DNA of 64,000 nt, taken from assembly GCF_004353915.1 (NCBI RefSeq), contig NZ_SMRP01000007.1, forward strand, positions 62,819 to 126,818. The letters are read 5' to 3'. The number at the start of each line of letters is the position of its first letter. Position 1 is the stretch's first letter. Below are positions 9,001-17,075 of the stretch, in pieces. Made by a program: the position numbers and the translations under genes. The notes below the pieces were generated by a model. The model worked only from the letters and a program-made list of their open reading frames with translations. It was not told the DNA's origin and searched no databases. The DNA is from Paraburkholderia silviterrae. GTDB taxonomy: Bacteria > Pseudomonadota > Gammaproteobacteria > Burkholderiales > Burkholderiaceae.

Positions 9001-11633
9001 ATTGCCCTTGCGATCTCCGGGTCATCCATGTCTTCCAGCGCCGCCAGTGCCTCGATCTCGCGAGCACCGAGTTTGCGAAAGACGGCCTCGCATGCGTCAC
9101 GCGCCTCCTGCCCCGAGGGATATTGTGGCAGCACCATGCCGTAGCAATCCTTAAGACATTGCAGCGCAATGCCTGCGGCCTGTTCGTTATGCGACTGCAG
9201 GACATTGAGCGTCACTTCGATGAGCGCCACTTCAACGATGTCGTCCTTCGCGAGGCGGATGCCATGCAGTTGGTCGATCATTTGGCCCGCGAACCCAAGA
9301 TCGCCGGCAAGCAGCGCGCAATGTGCGGCTTCGCGGCAGAGCTGCACATGCAGTGGATGCTGGAACCTGGGGTCGTCCTGCTGCATCAGGCGCCGCCCCG
9401 CGCCGAGATAGTGGCCGGCCGCGACATGTGCGCCCGAGGCTTTCGCCTGGCGCGCGGCGTTCAGGTTGCAGGCGGCCGCGTCGAGCCGCGCCGCCGTTGT
9501 GCGCAACAAGGAAGTCGCGCGGTTCAGGTGATCCGCGACGTCGAAGTGCTGTGCGAGGCTCGCCGGCAATGTCCTGAGCCAGCCGGCGATCGCAAGATGC
9601 CGGCCCGCACGCTCCTCAGTCGTCTGCATCGCATCGACAGCTTCCTGAATACGGTCGTGTACGAACAGGTAGTCGTCGCCCCGAGGCAGGATCAGGCCGG
9701 CGCTCACGGCGGGCCGCAAGCGCTCGCGCAGTGCGTCGTCATCGAGGCTCACGATGCGCCCCAGCACAGGCGCCGCCGCCACGTTACCCATGCAGGCGAA
9801 GTAAGCGAGCGTGTCGCGCACGTTCGCTGGCAGCCGGCTCACACGCAATTGCATCAACTCGGGCAGGTCGGGCGCATCGGCGGCGGCGCCAAACGCGTCG
9901 AGGTCCCAGTTCCAGACCCGGCTTACGGTGTCCTGCGCGATGAGGCGCTCGTCCGCGAACTTCCTCATCAACTGGATCGTGAAGAGCGGGTTACCCTCTG
10001 CGCGCGCATAGAGCAGCTCGACGAGCGGCCCCATACCACTGGCTCCGCCCGCGTCGACACCAAGCATGTCGGCGACGAGATCGGCGACGGCACTTCGAGA
10101 CAGGGGCTCGATAGGCAGGCGATGCAACGCGTTGCCATCCGTACGTGTGGCAGACAGCGTTGCATACAGATCCCGATCGCTTGTAACTTCCCCTTCGCGG
10201 CTCGCGCCGATGAACAGGAGCCACTGAATGGCACGGCGTTCGAGCATTTCCGTCACGAACTGGACGGTCGCGGTATCAGCCCATTGTGTGTCGTCGAGGA
10301 AAATTACGAGCGGATGTGAAGCCTGCGCGAAAACGCCGATGAAGCGCGCGAGAACTTCGTGCCAGCGCATGCGCGCCGCGTCTGGACTCGCCTCGGGTGC
10401 CGGGCGCGGGTCGCCGAGGAGCGCGCGTGATTCGGGGATCGCTTCGGAGATCAACGCACCAAGCTGGCCGACTGCTGCCAGCGCATCCCGGCGCAGCGGT
10501 TCCAGATCGCGGCCCGAGGCGACCATCGACGCCACGAGATTTCCGAGCGCCTCGTTGAGCACGCGAAACGGCGATTCGCCGCGGCCCTGGTCGAACTTGC
10601 CGGTTGCCACGCGCCAGCCGGCATCCCTCAGCTCACTGCAGACGGCGTCGATGAGGACGGACTTGCCCGAGCCTGCCCCGCCGGTAACGAAAACGGATGT
10701 GGGCCTGCCCTTGCTCGCGACCGAGCCGGCCAGCGACTTCAATGTTTCGACATGTGCATCGCGGCCGCGCAAGCGATGCGGCCGGTTCAGCGGCGGCGGC
10801 GTGTCATACGCGCCAAGCGCGAAGGTTGGAATGGTTCGCGACTTGCTCAGCGCATCGAGTCCGCACAGCAGGTCGGCCTGCACCCCGCCGGCGCTCTGGT
10901 AGCGGTCATCGGCCTCGGGTTCCAGCAAGCGGGTCACGATCTGCAGCAATTGGCTCGGGACGGTCTGTCCTCCATCGCCAGGCGGGGCGGCGTTGCGCTC
11001 GCATGAGGGTAGCGGAAGAAACCCGGTCAACAGCTCATGCAACACGACGCCGAATGCGTAGAGGTCCGCGCGGCAATCGACATAGCGATACGATCCCGGC
11101 GTCTGTTCGGGCGCGCGATAGACGGCACCCGAATCGAGCTCGGGCTCGGGCTCGGCCTCGCTTCGCGACTTCTCGGGCATGAAGCGCACGCGCGTCGCAT
11201 TGCTAAAGCCGGTGATCCAGGCATGGCGCAGATCGGCACTGACCAAAATCGTACGAGGACTTAACGCGGTATGCGTAATCCCCTGCGCGTGCATGCCCTT
11301 GATCGATTCAATAATGGCGAGCGCGAGAAGCAGCCGCTGCACCAGATCGAAAGATCTTGCGCCAAGAGCGTCAAGAAGGTCTCCACCAGGATCCTCCACC
11401 GCGAGCGCGAGGGTGTTTTCGTGATGGGTGAGGCCAAGCGGCATGGCCGCCCACGCCGCATCGAGTTGTGAGGCCAGCGCCAGTTCATTCCTGAAGCCGG
11501 CGTAAATCGACTTCGACGGCGATACCGCGGAAGGGACGAACAGGAGAACCGGCTGCGATCCGCCAGTCAAGCCACGTTTCACCGTGAGCGTGTCCGACCT
11601 GATCACTGCCAGTTGAACAAACGTGCGCAGCAT
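6069..11633 (-). CDS. Giant hybrid sensor: pseudokinase-AAA ATPase-GAF-PAS-histidine kinase
   Basis: 1854 residues. Order: Ser/Thr-kinase-like domain (1-270); AAA-type ATPase with Walker A GGAGSGKS at 318-325 and Walker B-like VIFLDDTQW; a long helical TPR-like region to about 1200; GAF (about 1310-1455); PAS (about 1475-1595); HisKA with phosphoacceptor H1627 in SISHEVNQP; HATPase with N box (FLNLLLNAIEAL), DNGPGL and GLGMGLSICRS. The kinase domain looks inactive: the catalytic loop reads HTALSPRTIL instead of HRDLKPxN, and the DFG aspartate is glycine (GFS, near 142). No membrane segments are evident, so it is probably cytoplasmic. It is convergent with a FixJ-type regulator and paralogous to the 36956-42457 gene. 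Confidence 0.93.
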   Translation of the reverse strand: MLRTFVQLAVIRSDTLTVKRGLTGGSQPVLLFVPSAVSPSKSIYAGFRNELALASQLDAAWAAMPLGLTHHENTLALAVEDPGGDLLDALGARSFDLVQRLLLALAIIESIKGMHAQGITHTALSPRTILVSADLRHAWITGFSNATRVRFMPEKSRSEAEPEPELDSGAVYRAPEQTPGSYRYVDCRADLYAFGVVLHELLTGFLPLPSCERNAAPPGDGGQTVPSQLLQIVTRLLEPEADDRYQSAGGVQADLLCGLDALSKSRTIPTFALGAYDTPPPLNRPHRLRGRDAHVETLKSLAGSVASKGRPTSVFVTGGAGSGKSVLIDAVCSELRDAGWRVATGKFDQGRGESPFRVLNEALGNLVASMVASGRDLEPLRRDALAAVGQLGALISEAIPESRALLGDPRPAPEASPDAARMRWHEVLARFIGVFAQASHPLVIFLDDTQWADTATVQFVTEMLERRAIQWLLFIGASREGEVTSDRDLYATLSATRTDGNALHRLPIEPLSRSAVADLVADMLGVDAGGASGMGPLVELLYARAEGNPLFTIQLMRKFADERLIAQDTVSRVWNWDLDAFGAAADAPDLPELMQLRVSRLPANVRDTLAYFACMGNVAAAPVLGRIVSLDDDALRERLRPAVSAGLILPRGDDYLFVHDRIQEAVDAMQTTEERAGRHLAIAGWLRTLPASLAQHFDVADHLNRATSLLRTTAARLDAAACNLNAARQAKASGAHVAAGHYLGAGRRLMQQDDPRFQHPLHVQLCREAAHCALLAGDLGFAGQMIDQLHGIRLAKDDIVEVALIEVTLNVLQSHNEQAAGIALQCLKDCYGMVLPQYPSGQEARDACEAVFRKLGAREIEALAALEDMDDPEIARAMDLLSVLLLPTFYTNPNLFVLHLAKLVELTLDHGLSENSAHAFSSFGMVIGDFLGHYQEGYRFGVLANEIVNARGFFAVRAKTLVGLELVSYWTQPLHRALEVIHLAREAAEESGEFDIACTVRSLLVTNMLAIGSPLDETRREAESGRLFNVRAGYHDGAQMLVVQLCFIDAMSGRTLRPSCFDSATFSEAAFERELAQGANASLCCMYWVMKGKTRCLAGEFDEAERAFRQAEAFVWSLPGFFQLFDFHFFWGLTCAALLGTPAEAGAADMGDVADEEDRRLRHARLRTSLDKLAQWADACEATFADKLDLLRAESARLDGHPLEALEHYESAIRRARENGFLHHEGIALERAAGFCRERGLEVLADSYVQHASQAFLKWGAHAKAAQMENARTGPWHVEDNANRLPKVQPLDEDTRFVMETTRTLSSEVVVERLIEKLMIATLTWSGADFGALARCRRRLEVVATATREGAAVTVDLADGAVTAPSLPLSLLHGALASLQRVVLDAAAIKRRYAGDAYFKAGRVLSVLCLPLVKHGQPLGVLYLEHRSATSELTASRIAVLEMIAAQAAISMEVAQLYADVYEENRERRRVEAMLRENEAALAQAQRIGGTANWYWSVESGEVACSAELLLMLGIRLNGGPLKLESIMAAVHPEDRDAVSRSLADAVQRRCGFRIQFRGLETEGVVRHFQAIGELQTGNGDPVRYVGTTLDITERENREQALQLARNELAHVTRVHTLGQLAASISHEVNQPLAAIMVNATAALRWLRRAEPDLGEVATALERIAAQGNRATEVIQNARSLVKRAPTERNLVSLPELVEDTLVLLQREIHNRSVALECDIASGLPMVVADRVQLQQVFLNLLLNAIEALRRVTGRRRWIRIIIRAIEPALVSVSIVDNGPGLAGVDAEVLYKSFYSTKADGLGMGLSICRSIIEAHGGSLASIEVAPPGAGFEFVLPAQNLGTRDGDAANAQDG

Positions 11634-11877
11634 GATTTGTCAACCTGGACTCGTGAATGGGCGCTGCGATACAAGATCCCGCCATGATAGGACGAAAATC
11701 GCCATACCCGTCGGGTTGCGCTTTGCGTCTCGATGAAGAACGCCCAACAAGTACGTTTGTGTCCGGTCATTTTCAAAGAAAAAGCGAAACTGTTTTTAGT
11801 GCGGTTTATTCGCTGGCATACCCCTCCAACATTTCCTAGAATCTGGACATTGATTACTGATCAACATCGTTGACATC

Positions 11878-12336
11878 ATGAAAATCGATCGTCTTGATCA
11901 CTTTACGGTTCGTACTGCAAAACTCGCCGAGACAACAACGTTTTTCGAGCAGGTCGCCGGCTTGAAGGTGGGACCCAGGCCTCCCTTCAGGTTCGATGGC
12001 CGTTGGCTCTATAACGGCGAATGGCCGATTGTCCACCTTGCAGCCAACGAACCTTCCGAAGGTGGACTGCACGCGTATCTCGGTACACGCGATATCGACC
12101 GTGATGGAGGCTCGGGTGTTCTGGATCACATCGCGTTCCGATGCGTCGATCTTCCTGCTTTCGAGGCACGGCTGCGCGCACTCGGCATGGGCTATCGCGC
12201 GCGGACCGTTCCGGCCCAGCATGAGTATCAGGTGTTCGTCGTCGATCCGAATGGGATGACCATCGAGTTCATCTTCGACTCTTCCGAAACAGCGTCCTGG
12301 GACGGCAGCACGGAATATCCGTCGGAACGGCCCTGA
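11878..12336 (+). CDS. VOC (glyoxalase/bleomycin-resistance/dioxygenase) family protein
   Basis: 152 residues with two beta-alpha-beta-beta-beta modules of the vicinal oxygen chelate fold. Expected metal ligands are present: H8 (RLDHFTVR), H84 (VLDHIAFRC) and E130 (GMTIEFIF). The substrate cannot be told from the sequence; lyase, isomerase and dioxygenase activities all occur in the family. There is no strong Shine-Dalgarno before the ATG at 11878. The RidA-like gene follows 49 bases downstream on the same strand, suggesting a two-gene transcript. Confidence 0.85.
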   Translation: MKIDRLDHFTVRTAKLAETTTFFEQVAGLKVGPRPPFRFDGRWLYNGEWPIVHLAANEPSEGGLHAYLGTRDIDRDGGSGVLDHIAFRCVDLPAFEARLRALGMGYRARTVPAQHEYQVFVVDPNGMTIEFIFDSSETASWDGSTEYPSERP

Positions 12337-12385
12337 GCTATCCCGTACGGCTCGTTTCAGTCACGAGCACACAATGGAGGCAACC

Positions 12386-12904
12386 GTGAATCATCGCACC
12401 GAAAGCGCCAGTTCTTTACAGGCATCCTGGCTGCCGTCAGCGCGTCTCGCCGCACTGAACATCGTTTTGCCGCGGCCGGCAGCTCCGGTGGGAGAGTACG
12501 AGCCTTGGGCGCGATACGCAAACCTGATAACCACATCGTTTCAGCTCCCGTTCGAGAACGGATCATTGCCCTACATCGGACAACTCGGCAGGAACGTCAC
12601 AGCAGAAGAAGGCATGGCCGCCGCGCGGCTGTGCGCATTGAACGGCCTCGCGAGGCTTGCCGAAGCCGCTGGCTCAATCGACAACATCCGCCTCATTCGC
12701 CTCGATGGTCATATTGGCTGCGCACCCACTTTCGGGGATATGCCAGCCGTGCTTGACGCCGCCTCCAGGTTGATTCATGACATCCTCGGCGAGCGCGGCC
12801 GACATGCGCGCACATCCCTCGGCCATCACGTAATGCCGCGAGACGTGCCCGTGATGCTGGGCTTCTTTGCCGAAGTGGTCGATGCCAACTGGAAACCAGC
12901 ATGA
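12386..12904 (+). CDS. RidA/YjgF/UK114-family protein
   Basis: 172 residues from the GTG at 12386, chosen because GGAGG at 12376-12380 stands five bases before it; the ATG at 12374 overlaps that ribosome binding site and is unlikely to be used. The pattern fits the long RidA subfamily (YjgF-like): PFENGSLPYIGQLGRNVTAEEG, AARLCALNGLARL, and the C-terminal RTSLGHHVMPRDVPVMLGFFAEV. RidA itself deaminates reactive enamines and imines, but this subfamily is less well defined and the canonical arginine context is not clear. Probably cotranscribed with the VOC gene. Confidence 0.8.
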   Translation: MNHRTESASSLQASWLPSARLAALNIVLPRPAAPVGEYEPWARYANLITTSFQLPFENGSLPYIGQLGRNVTAEEGMAAARLCALNGLARLAEAAGSIDNIRLIRLDGHIGCAPTFGDMPAVLDAASRLIHDILGERGRHARTSLGHHVMPRDVPVMLGFFAEVVDANWKPA

Positions 12905-13149
12905 GCCGCGATGGGGTCAAACCGGATCATGATGCGTCTATCCCCTTCTCCTGGCGCCATGAACTGGTGCCGGGAGCCTTGGCGTACATACCGCAAGCCA
13001 TGCTCACGGCCCCTGCGAGCCATTGAGCCATTCGAAATAAGCGCCTGATATCCCAGCGCCCTCCTGAACCTGATTGCTCGATTCGTCATAGCAAAAAATA
13101 TCATCGAGCACTATCCACAATTTATTTTGCATTCCTACGCTTCAATTAC

Positions 13150-13776
13150 ATGGAGATTACACCTGTTCCTGTCGTCTATATCATTGACGATGATGAACCC
13201 GTCCGGGACGGTCTGAGCCGCCTCTTGCGCTCAATCGGGCTACACACCGAAATTTTCGCAACACCGGACGAATTCCTCGCCTTCCAGCGACCGAACCGTC
13301 CGAGTTGCCTCGTGCTCGACGTCCGCCTGCCTGGCAAGAGTGGTTTGGTACTCCAGCAGGAATTCGCGCAGCTCGGATTGCGCATGCCCATCGTTTTCAT
13401 GACGGGCTATGGCAACATCGAAATGTCCGTCAAGGCGATGAAAGCGGGCGCAACGGACTTCCTCGCCAAGCCCTTTCATGATCAGGACATGCTTGACGCG
13501 GTCACTGCCGCGCTCGCTCGAGACAGCAAACGTCTCGCAGCCGAACAGTCGCTCGCTCCGTTGCGAGACGCCTATACACGTCTGTCCGAGCGAGAAAGGC
13601 AGGTGCTTGGGCACATTTTGAGCGGGCTGCTTAACAAGCAGATCGCTTGCAAGATGAATTTAAGCGAAGTCACGATCAAGATTCATCGTCGAAAAATCAT
13701 GTCGAAGATGGGTGCGCGCTCCGTTGCTGAACTCGTTTTAATGGCGACTTCGATCGGCATCGGACCAATACGCTAA
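13150..13776 (+). CDS. FixJ-type response regulator (receiver + LuxR HTH), paralogue
   Basis: 208 residues, the same length as the regulator at 5446 and alike throughout: IIDDDEP, phosphoacceptor D57 in LVLDVRL, MTGYGNIEMSVKAMKAGATDFLAKPF, and a C-terminal LuxR helix-turn-helix (SERERQVLGHILSGLLNKQ, SEVTIKIHRRKIMSKMG). No kinase is adjacent, so it is an orphan in this window; either giant hybrid kinase could phosphorylate it. No clear Shine-Dalgarno precedes the ATG. The downstream porin is a plausible target by position only. Confidence 0.9.
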   Translation: MEITPVPVVYIIDDDEPVRDGLSRLLRSIGLHTEIFATPDEFLAFQRPNRPSCLVLDVRLPGKSGLVLQQEFAQLGLRMPIVFMTGYGNIEMSVKAMKAGATDFLAKPFHDQDMLDAVTAALARDSKRLAAEQSLAPLRDAYTRLSERERQVLGHILSGLLNKQIACKMNLSEVTIKIHRRKIMSKMGARSVAELVLMATSIGIGPIR

Positions 13777-14001
13777 TTGTCAGACTCGCCCTTAGCAAGC
13801 TACCGATCGCGAGACACCGAAGCACACGAACGGCGCTGAACCTCACGCAGACGACGCGATATGCGTGCAATTCTTATACGTTGCGTGCACCTGAAGAAAA
13901 CACTCTCGTTCCAATCCTGTCGAATAGGGGAGCAACCGCAAGCTCCTCGTAGCGTACCCCAACAAGCATCACAGGTACCGAACAGGCATCGGAGAAACGG
14001 G

Positions 14002-15201
14002 ATGAAATATCGAACTCTTGCCGTCGCTACGGCAACGCTGATCGGAAGCGCCGCGCACGCCCAGAGCAGTGTGACACTGTACGGCCTGATCGACACCGGT
14101 CTTCTCTACAGCAGCAATGCCCGTTCCAACGCGGCGAATCCTTCTGCCGGCGGCGGGACACAATGGCAAGAGTTCAGCGGCGGTCTCAATACACCTCGCT
14201 GGGGCCTGCGCGGGGCCGAAGACCTCGGTGGTGGAATCAGCGCCCTATTCTTGCTGGAAAGCGGCTTCAACTCGGCAAATGGAACGCTCAGGAATGGTGG
14301 CGATCTATTTGGCCGCCAGGCATGGGTCGGTCTGAGAGCGAGCCAGTACGGCACGCTTACGTTGGGCCGCCAATACGACTTCATGGTTTCGTATCTCGCG
14401 CCACTAAGCGCAACGGGCTCCGGATTTGGCGGCAACCTTGCCGATCATCCATACGACAACGACAATCTCAACAACGATATGCGCCTGAACAATTCGGTGA
14501 AGTTCAGCAGTGTGTCGTTCAACGGACTGAAGCTGGGCGCGATGTACGCGTTCTCGAATGCGGCAGGCGAGATCGCCAACAACGCGGCATACAGCGTAGG
14601 GATCAGCTACACAGTCAGCCACGTCAACCTTGCAGCAGCCTATCTGCAGATCAATCGCGATCCGAATGCACAAAATCCGAACGGCGCGGCCAGCACCGGC
14701 GATGGCGATGCGTTGACGATCGGCGGCTTGCAGAGAATGTTCGGTGTTGGGGCACAGTACGTGTTCGGCAAGTCGTCGGTCGGCATCGTGTGGACCCATT
14801 CGTCCACCGACAGCGTGTCGAGCCTCTCGTTCGGTGGCAGCACGAGCAACGGTGTGCTGCCGGGGCCGTCGAACGGCGCCGGGAATTACATCAAATTCGA
14901 CAACTTCGAAATCAACGGCCGTTACTTCCTGCGTCCCAACCTGAGTCTCGGTGCGTCGTACACGTACACGATGTCCACATTTACATCTTCGCGCGGCGGT
15001 GCCAACCCACACTGGAACCAGGTCATGGCACAAGCCGATTATCTGCTCTCGCCGCGTACCGATGTGTATGTCGAGGGGGTTTATCAACGTGTTGGCGGCG
15101 GCAACGGCATCAATGCCTTCGACGCCGGCGTCTTCACGCTCACACCCTCGACCAACAATCAGCAGGTTGTGCTAGCCGTTGGCCTCAGACATCGCTTCTA
15201 G
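14002..15201 (+). CDS. Gram-negative outer-membrane porin
   Basis: 399 residues from ATG 14002, preceded by GGAG at 13991. A signal peptide (MKYRTLAVATATLIGSAAHA) is followed directly by the mature porin start QSSVTLYGLIDTGL. Features of the 16-stranded beta-proteobacterial general porin family are clear: NTPRWGLRGAEDLGGG, FLLESGFN, LFGRQAWVGL, YGTLTLGRQYD and a C-terminal RHRF ending in phenylalanine, as needed for outer-membrane assembly. It should form trimeric channels for small hydrophilic solutes. An in-frame open stretch continues upstream to 13861, but the signal peptide fixes the start. Confidence 0.95.
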   Translation: MKYRTLAVATATLIGSAAHAQSSVTLYGLIDTGLLYSSNARSNAANPSAGGGTQWQEFSGGLNTPRWGLRGAEDLGGGISALFLLESGFNSANGTLRNGGDLFGRQAWVGLRASQYGTLTLGRQYDFMVSYLAPLSATGSGFGGNLADHPYDNDNLNNDMRLNNSVKFSSVSFNGLKLGAMYAFSNAAGEIANNAAYSVGISYTVSHVNLAAAYLQINRDPNAQNPNGAASTGDGDALTIGGLQRMFGVGAQYVFGKSSVGIVWTHSSTDSVSSLSFGGSTSNGVLPGPSNGAGNYIKFDNFEINGRYFLRPNLSLGASYTYTMSTFTSSRGGANPHWNQVMAQADYLLSPRTDVYVEGVYQRVGGGNGINAFDAGVFTLTPSTNNQQVVLAVGLRHRF

Positions 15202-15241
15202 TCGCGTGTGAAGCCCGAACTACGCACCCGATGCCGTCTGC

Positions 15242-15559
15242 TTACGGATGGTTGTACATCGCATTCCAGTCGGACTTCGACACCATCGGCTGACCTGCGT
15301 CCGACGAACCGCTCGTGACACCACCGTAGCCGCTGTTCGCCGCAGCGCGTTGTTGGGCGGCTACAGTCGCCTCGGCGGCCTGAATCGCATCGGGGTTGTG
15401 CGCGTTATCGCTGTCGCCCACGTGATATCCGGACTTCTCGAGTTGAACAAGTTCGGCACGAACCTGAGCACGGGTGACCGGGGCATTCGACTGAGCGAAC
15501 GAGGCAACCGGCACGACAAGGGCCAAAGCGAGTGAAACCGATTTGATCAGGGACTTCAT
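15242..15559 (-). CDS. DUF4148 secreted small protein
   Basis: 105 residues. Signal peptide MKSLIKSVSLALALVVPVASFA, then the DUF4148 core PVTRAQVRAELVQLEKSGYHVGDSD...AIQAAEATVAAQ and a Gly/Ser-rich tail ending KSDWNAMYNHP. The family is confined largely to Burkholderiales and has no known function; export to the periplasm is inferred. GGAGG lies just before the start. Its promoter and leader match those of three other DUF4148-type genes in the window. The protein tail is almost the same as that of the 24142-24453 copy. Confidence 0.9.
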   Translation of the reverse strand: MKSLIKSVSLALALVVPVASFAQSNAPVTRAQVRAELVQLEKSGYHVGDSDNAHNPDAIQAAEATVAAQQRAAANSGYGGVTSGSSDAGQPMVSKSDWNAMYNHP

Positions 15560-15576
15560 TTTCTATACCTCCGCTG

Positions 15577-15615
15577 AATTTAGTGGTTCGGTGCGACGCC
15601 TTGTCTGCAACCGAT
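15577..15615 (-). promoter_or_regulatory. Structured 5' leader of DUF4148 gene
   Basis: Between the TAGACT box and the ribosome binding site, the minus-strand leader contains TCGGT and, further on, ACCGA, able to pair across an inner GAC/GTC helix. The corresponding leader at 24453 has the same outer arms and a fuller AGAC/GTCT inner helix. Regulation by this structure is inference. Confidence 0.4.
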
Positions 15616-15621
15616 GACTGC

Positions 15622-15650
15622 AGTCTAGGAGGTTCGTCCATGGTGGTTAA
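15622..15650 (-). promoter_or_regulatory. Shared DUF4148-type promoter (TTAACC, 17 bp, TAGACT)
   Basis: On the minus strand, TTAACC (15645-15650) is followed after exactly 17 bases by TAGACT (15622-15627). The same two hexamers with the same spacing precede the genes at 16480, 24453 and 43933. The geometry is that of a sigma70-type -35/-10 pair with non-consensus hexamers. The initiation site is not known. Confidence 0.65.
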
Positions 15651-15824
15651 CCCCTGAACGTCAGAAGCATTCTTTCTCCCAATCGCAGAATCTTTGGCAC
15701 TCGATTCGTCGGCTTTACTAAATGCAGTTTCGTGAGCCATCGGCTGTATCGGGACTCGCTGTCTCGATAGAGTCATATGACCGGGGATCATTGCGATCCC
15801 CACCTGATGATGCGACACAGCCCC

Positions 15825-16106
15825 ATGAAAGCACTTGTACGTTACCTCTCGATCGTCGCCGCACTCACTGCTCCGATCGCTGCCCTCGCTCAACAAAATG
15901 GCCCCGTCACGCGAGCACAGGTCGTCGCCGAACTCGTTAAGCTCGAGAACGCCGGCTACGATCCGCACGCTACCAACGACCCTCACCACCCGGGCAACCT
16001 GATGACCGCAGAAGCCCGGATCACCGCGACGAATGCGCAAAGCGGCGTTTCTCGCGACGGCCGTCCCGGAACGGCAATTGCCGGCAGCACTGCTTTGCCG
16101 CGATAA
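15825..16106 (+). CDS. DUF4148 secreted small protein
   Basis: 93 residues from ATG 15825 (MKALVRYLSIVAALTAPIAALA signal peptide). Core GPVTRAQVVAELVKLENAGYDPHATNDPHHPGNLMTAEARI fits DUF4148. Unlike its neighbours it lacks the TTAAYY-N17-TAGACT promoter and GGAGG; only a weak TAGAGT near 15770 is seen. The open frame extends upstream to 15777 but the signal peptide sets the start. It may be a less expressed or differently controlled copy. Function unknown. Confidence 0.8.
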   Translation: MKALVRYLSIVAALTAPIAALAQQNGPVTRAQVVAELVKLENAGYDPHATNDPHHPGNLMTAEARITATNAQSGVSRDGRPGTAIAGSTALPR

Positions 16107-16385
16107 CAAGAGCTTCGTCCGCCCGCCGACATGGGGGACGATAGGCCGTCGCGTCGGATTGATCAGGCAGACTCCGGGCAACGACGTCTTTCGCAGATCT
16201 CACAGCAAGTCTGCGCCGGAATTCCCCGTCGGCTGGTTCAGCATTAGTACTCCACGATCAGCATCCGATTTATTTCGATGTGAATGGGTACATGTAGGTA
16301 GTCAATGGCTCAACTCAGTGCAAGGTTATCCATGCTGCCATCAATCCGGACTACCAAGCTAAAGAGAGCTTTCGTGATATCCGTC

Positions 16386-16414
16386 TTAATCTTGAGAATC
16401 TATCTGCCTAGACT
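16386..16414 (+). promoter_or_regulatory. Shared DUF4148-type promoter (TTAATC, 17 bp, TAGACT)
   Basis: TTAATC at 16386-16391 and TAGACT at 16409-16414 are separated by 17 bases, as at the three sister genes. The start codon is 65 bases downstream of the TAGACT box. Confidence 0.65.
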
Positions 16415-16426
16415 ATAACCACTGAT

Positions 16427-16446
16427 TACGAACAGGGTTGTTCGTA
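16427..16446 (+). promoter_or_regulatory. Leader hairpin ahead of DUF4148 gene
   Basis: TACGAACA (16427-16434) and TGTTCGTA (16439-16446) form a perfect 8-bp stem with a four-base loop in the 5' leader. It lies upstream of, and does not include, the GGAGG ribosome binding site. The leader at 43889-43908 has the same stem with one G-U pair. Confidence 0.6.
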
Positions 16447-16479
16447 GCAGAACCAACGTAAAGTCTGGAGGTAGTTATC

Positions 16480-16773
16480 ATGAAATCGCTGATTCAATCC
16501 GTTGCTCTTGCCGCTATTCTTTCGGCTCCCATTGCCGTTTTTGCTCAGTCGACCCAGCCCATCACCCGAGCGCAAGTCCGCGCCGAACTGGTCCAAATCG
16601 AAAAGGCAGGCTATCGCCCTTCTGGCGAAGATCCGTATTATCCGGCCGATATTCAGGCCGCTGAAGCCAAGGTCGCCGCACAGAACGCCGCTGCAGATGT
16701 CGGTGGTGTTGCGAACGGCTCTTCGGATGCCGGTGCCCCGGCCGACTGGAAATCGCCGTATGGTCACCACTAA
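16480..16773 (+). CDS. DUF4148 secreted small protein
   Basis: 97 residues: signal peptide MKSLIQSVALAAILSAPIAVFA, then QPITRAQVRAELVQIEKAGYRPSGEDPYYPADIQAAEAKVAAQ, the most canonical DUF4148 core in the window. GGAGG precedes the ATG by eight bases. It carries the shared promoter and an 8-bp leader hairpin, and is followed by a porin gene on the same strand about 300 bases away. Periplasmic location is inferred; function is unknown. Confidence 0.9.
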   Translation: MKSLIQSVALAAILSAPIAVFAQSTQPITRAQVRAELVQIEKAGYRPSGEDPYYPADIQAAEAKVAAQNAAADVGGVANGSSDAGAPADWKSPYGHH

Positions 16774-17075
16774 CCTGTCAGGTCGTCGCCCGAGCGACGG
16801 CAGGGGCCCTTTGCCTCCCGTCCTCGGGCATCGCTCTATACCAGAGAAGTCCATATGCTGCGCCACGTAATCAACTTTCCTGGCGAATCGGCAAATTATC
16901 CGCTATACCTCATTAAGTTCCGCTGCGCATAAGTCGTTCTGGGTTAGGTCTGTACCCTGAAGTAGTCCTAAATCTTGCACCTCAAAGCGAACACCTTCCG
17001 CTTGCTGTTCGCCGAATACGATCAGACATCCTCGAGTTCTTTCAACAACACAAGGGACCTTCCAGGTTGCGCGAT
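16774..17075. other. Intergenic region upstream of second porin
   Basis: 302 bases. It must contain the porin promoter; I could not assign one with confidence. No gene or RNA recognised. Confidence 0.5.

Larger units (their letters stand above)
16107..16479. other. Intergenic region with promoter of next DUF4148 gene
   Basis: 373 bases. The left 280 bases show no gene I can support. The right part holds the promoter and hairpin leader described separately. Confidence 0.6.

Noticed and set aside
8145..10319. 724-codon plus-strand open frame opposite the first giant kinase
   Set aside because: It is the high-GC shadow of the kinase gene, whose protein has clear domains; the shadow translation shows no recognisable fold.
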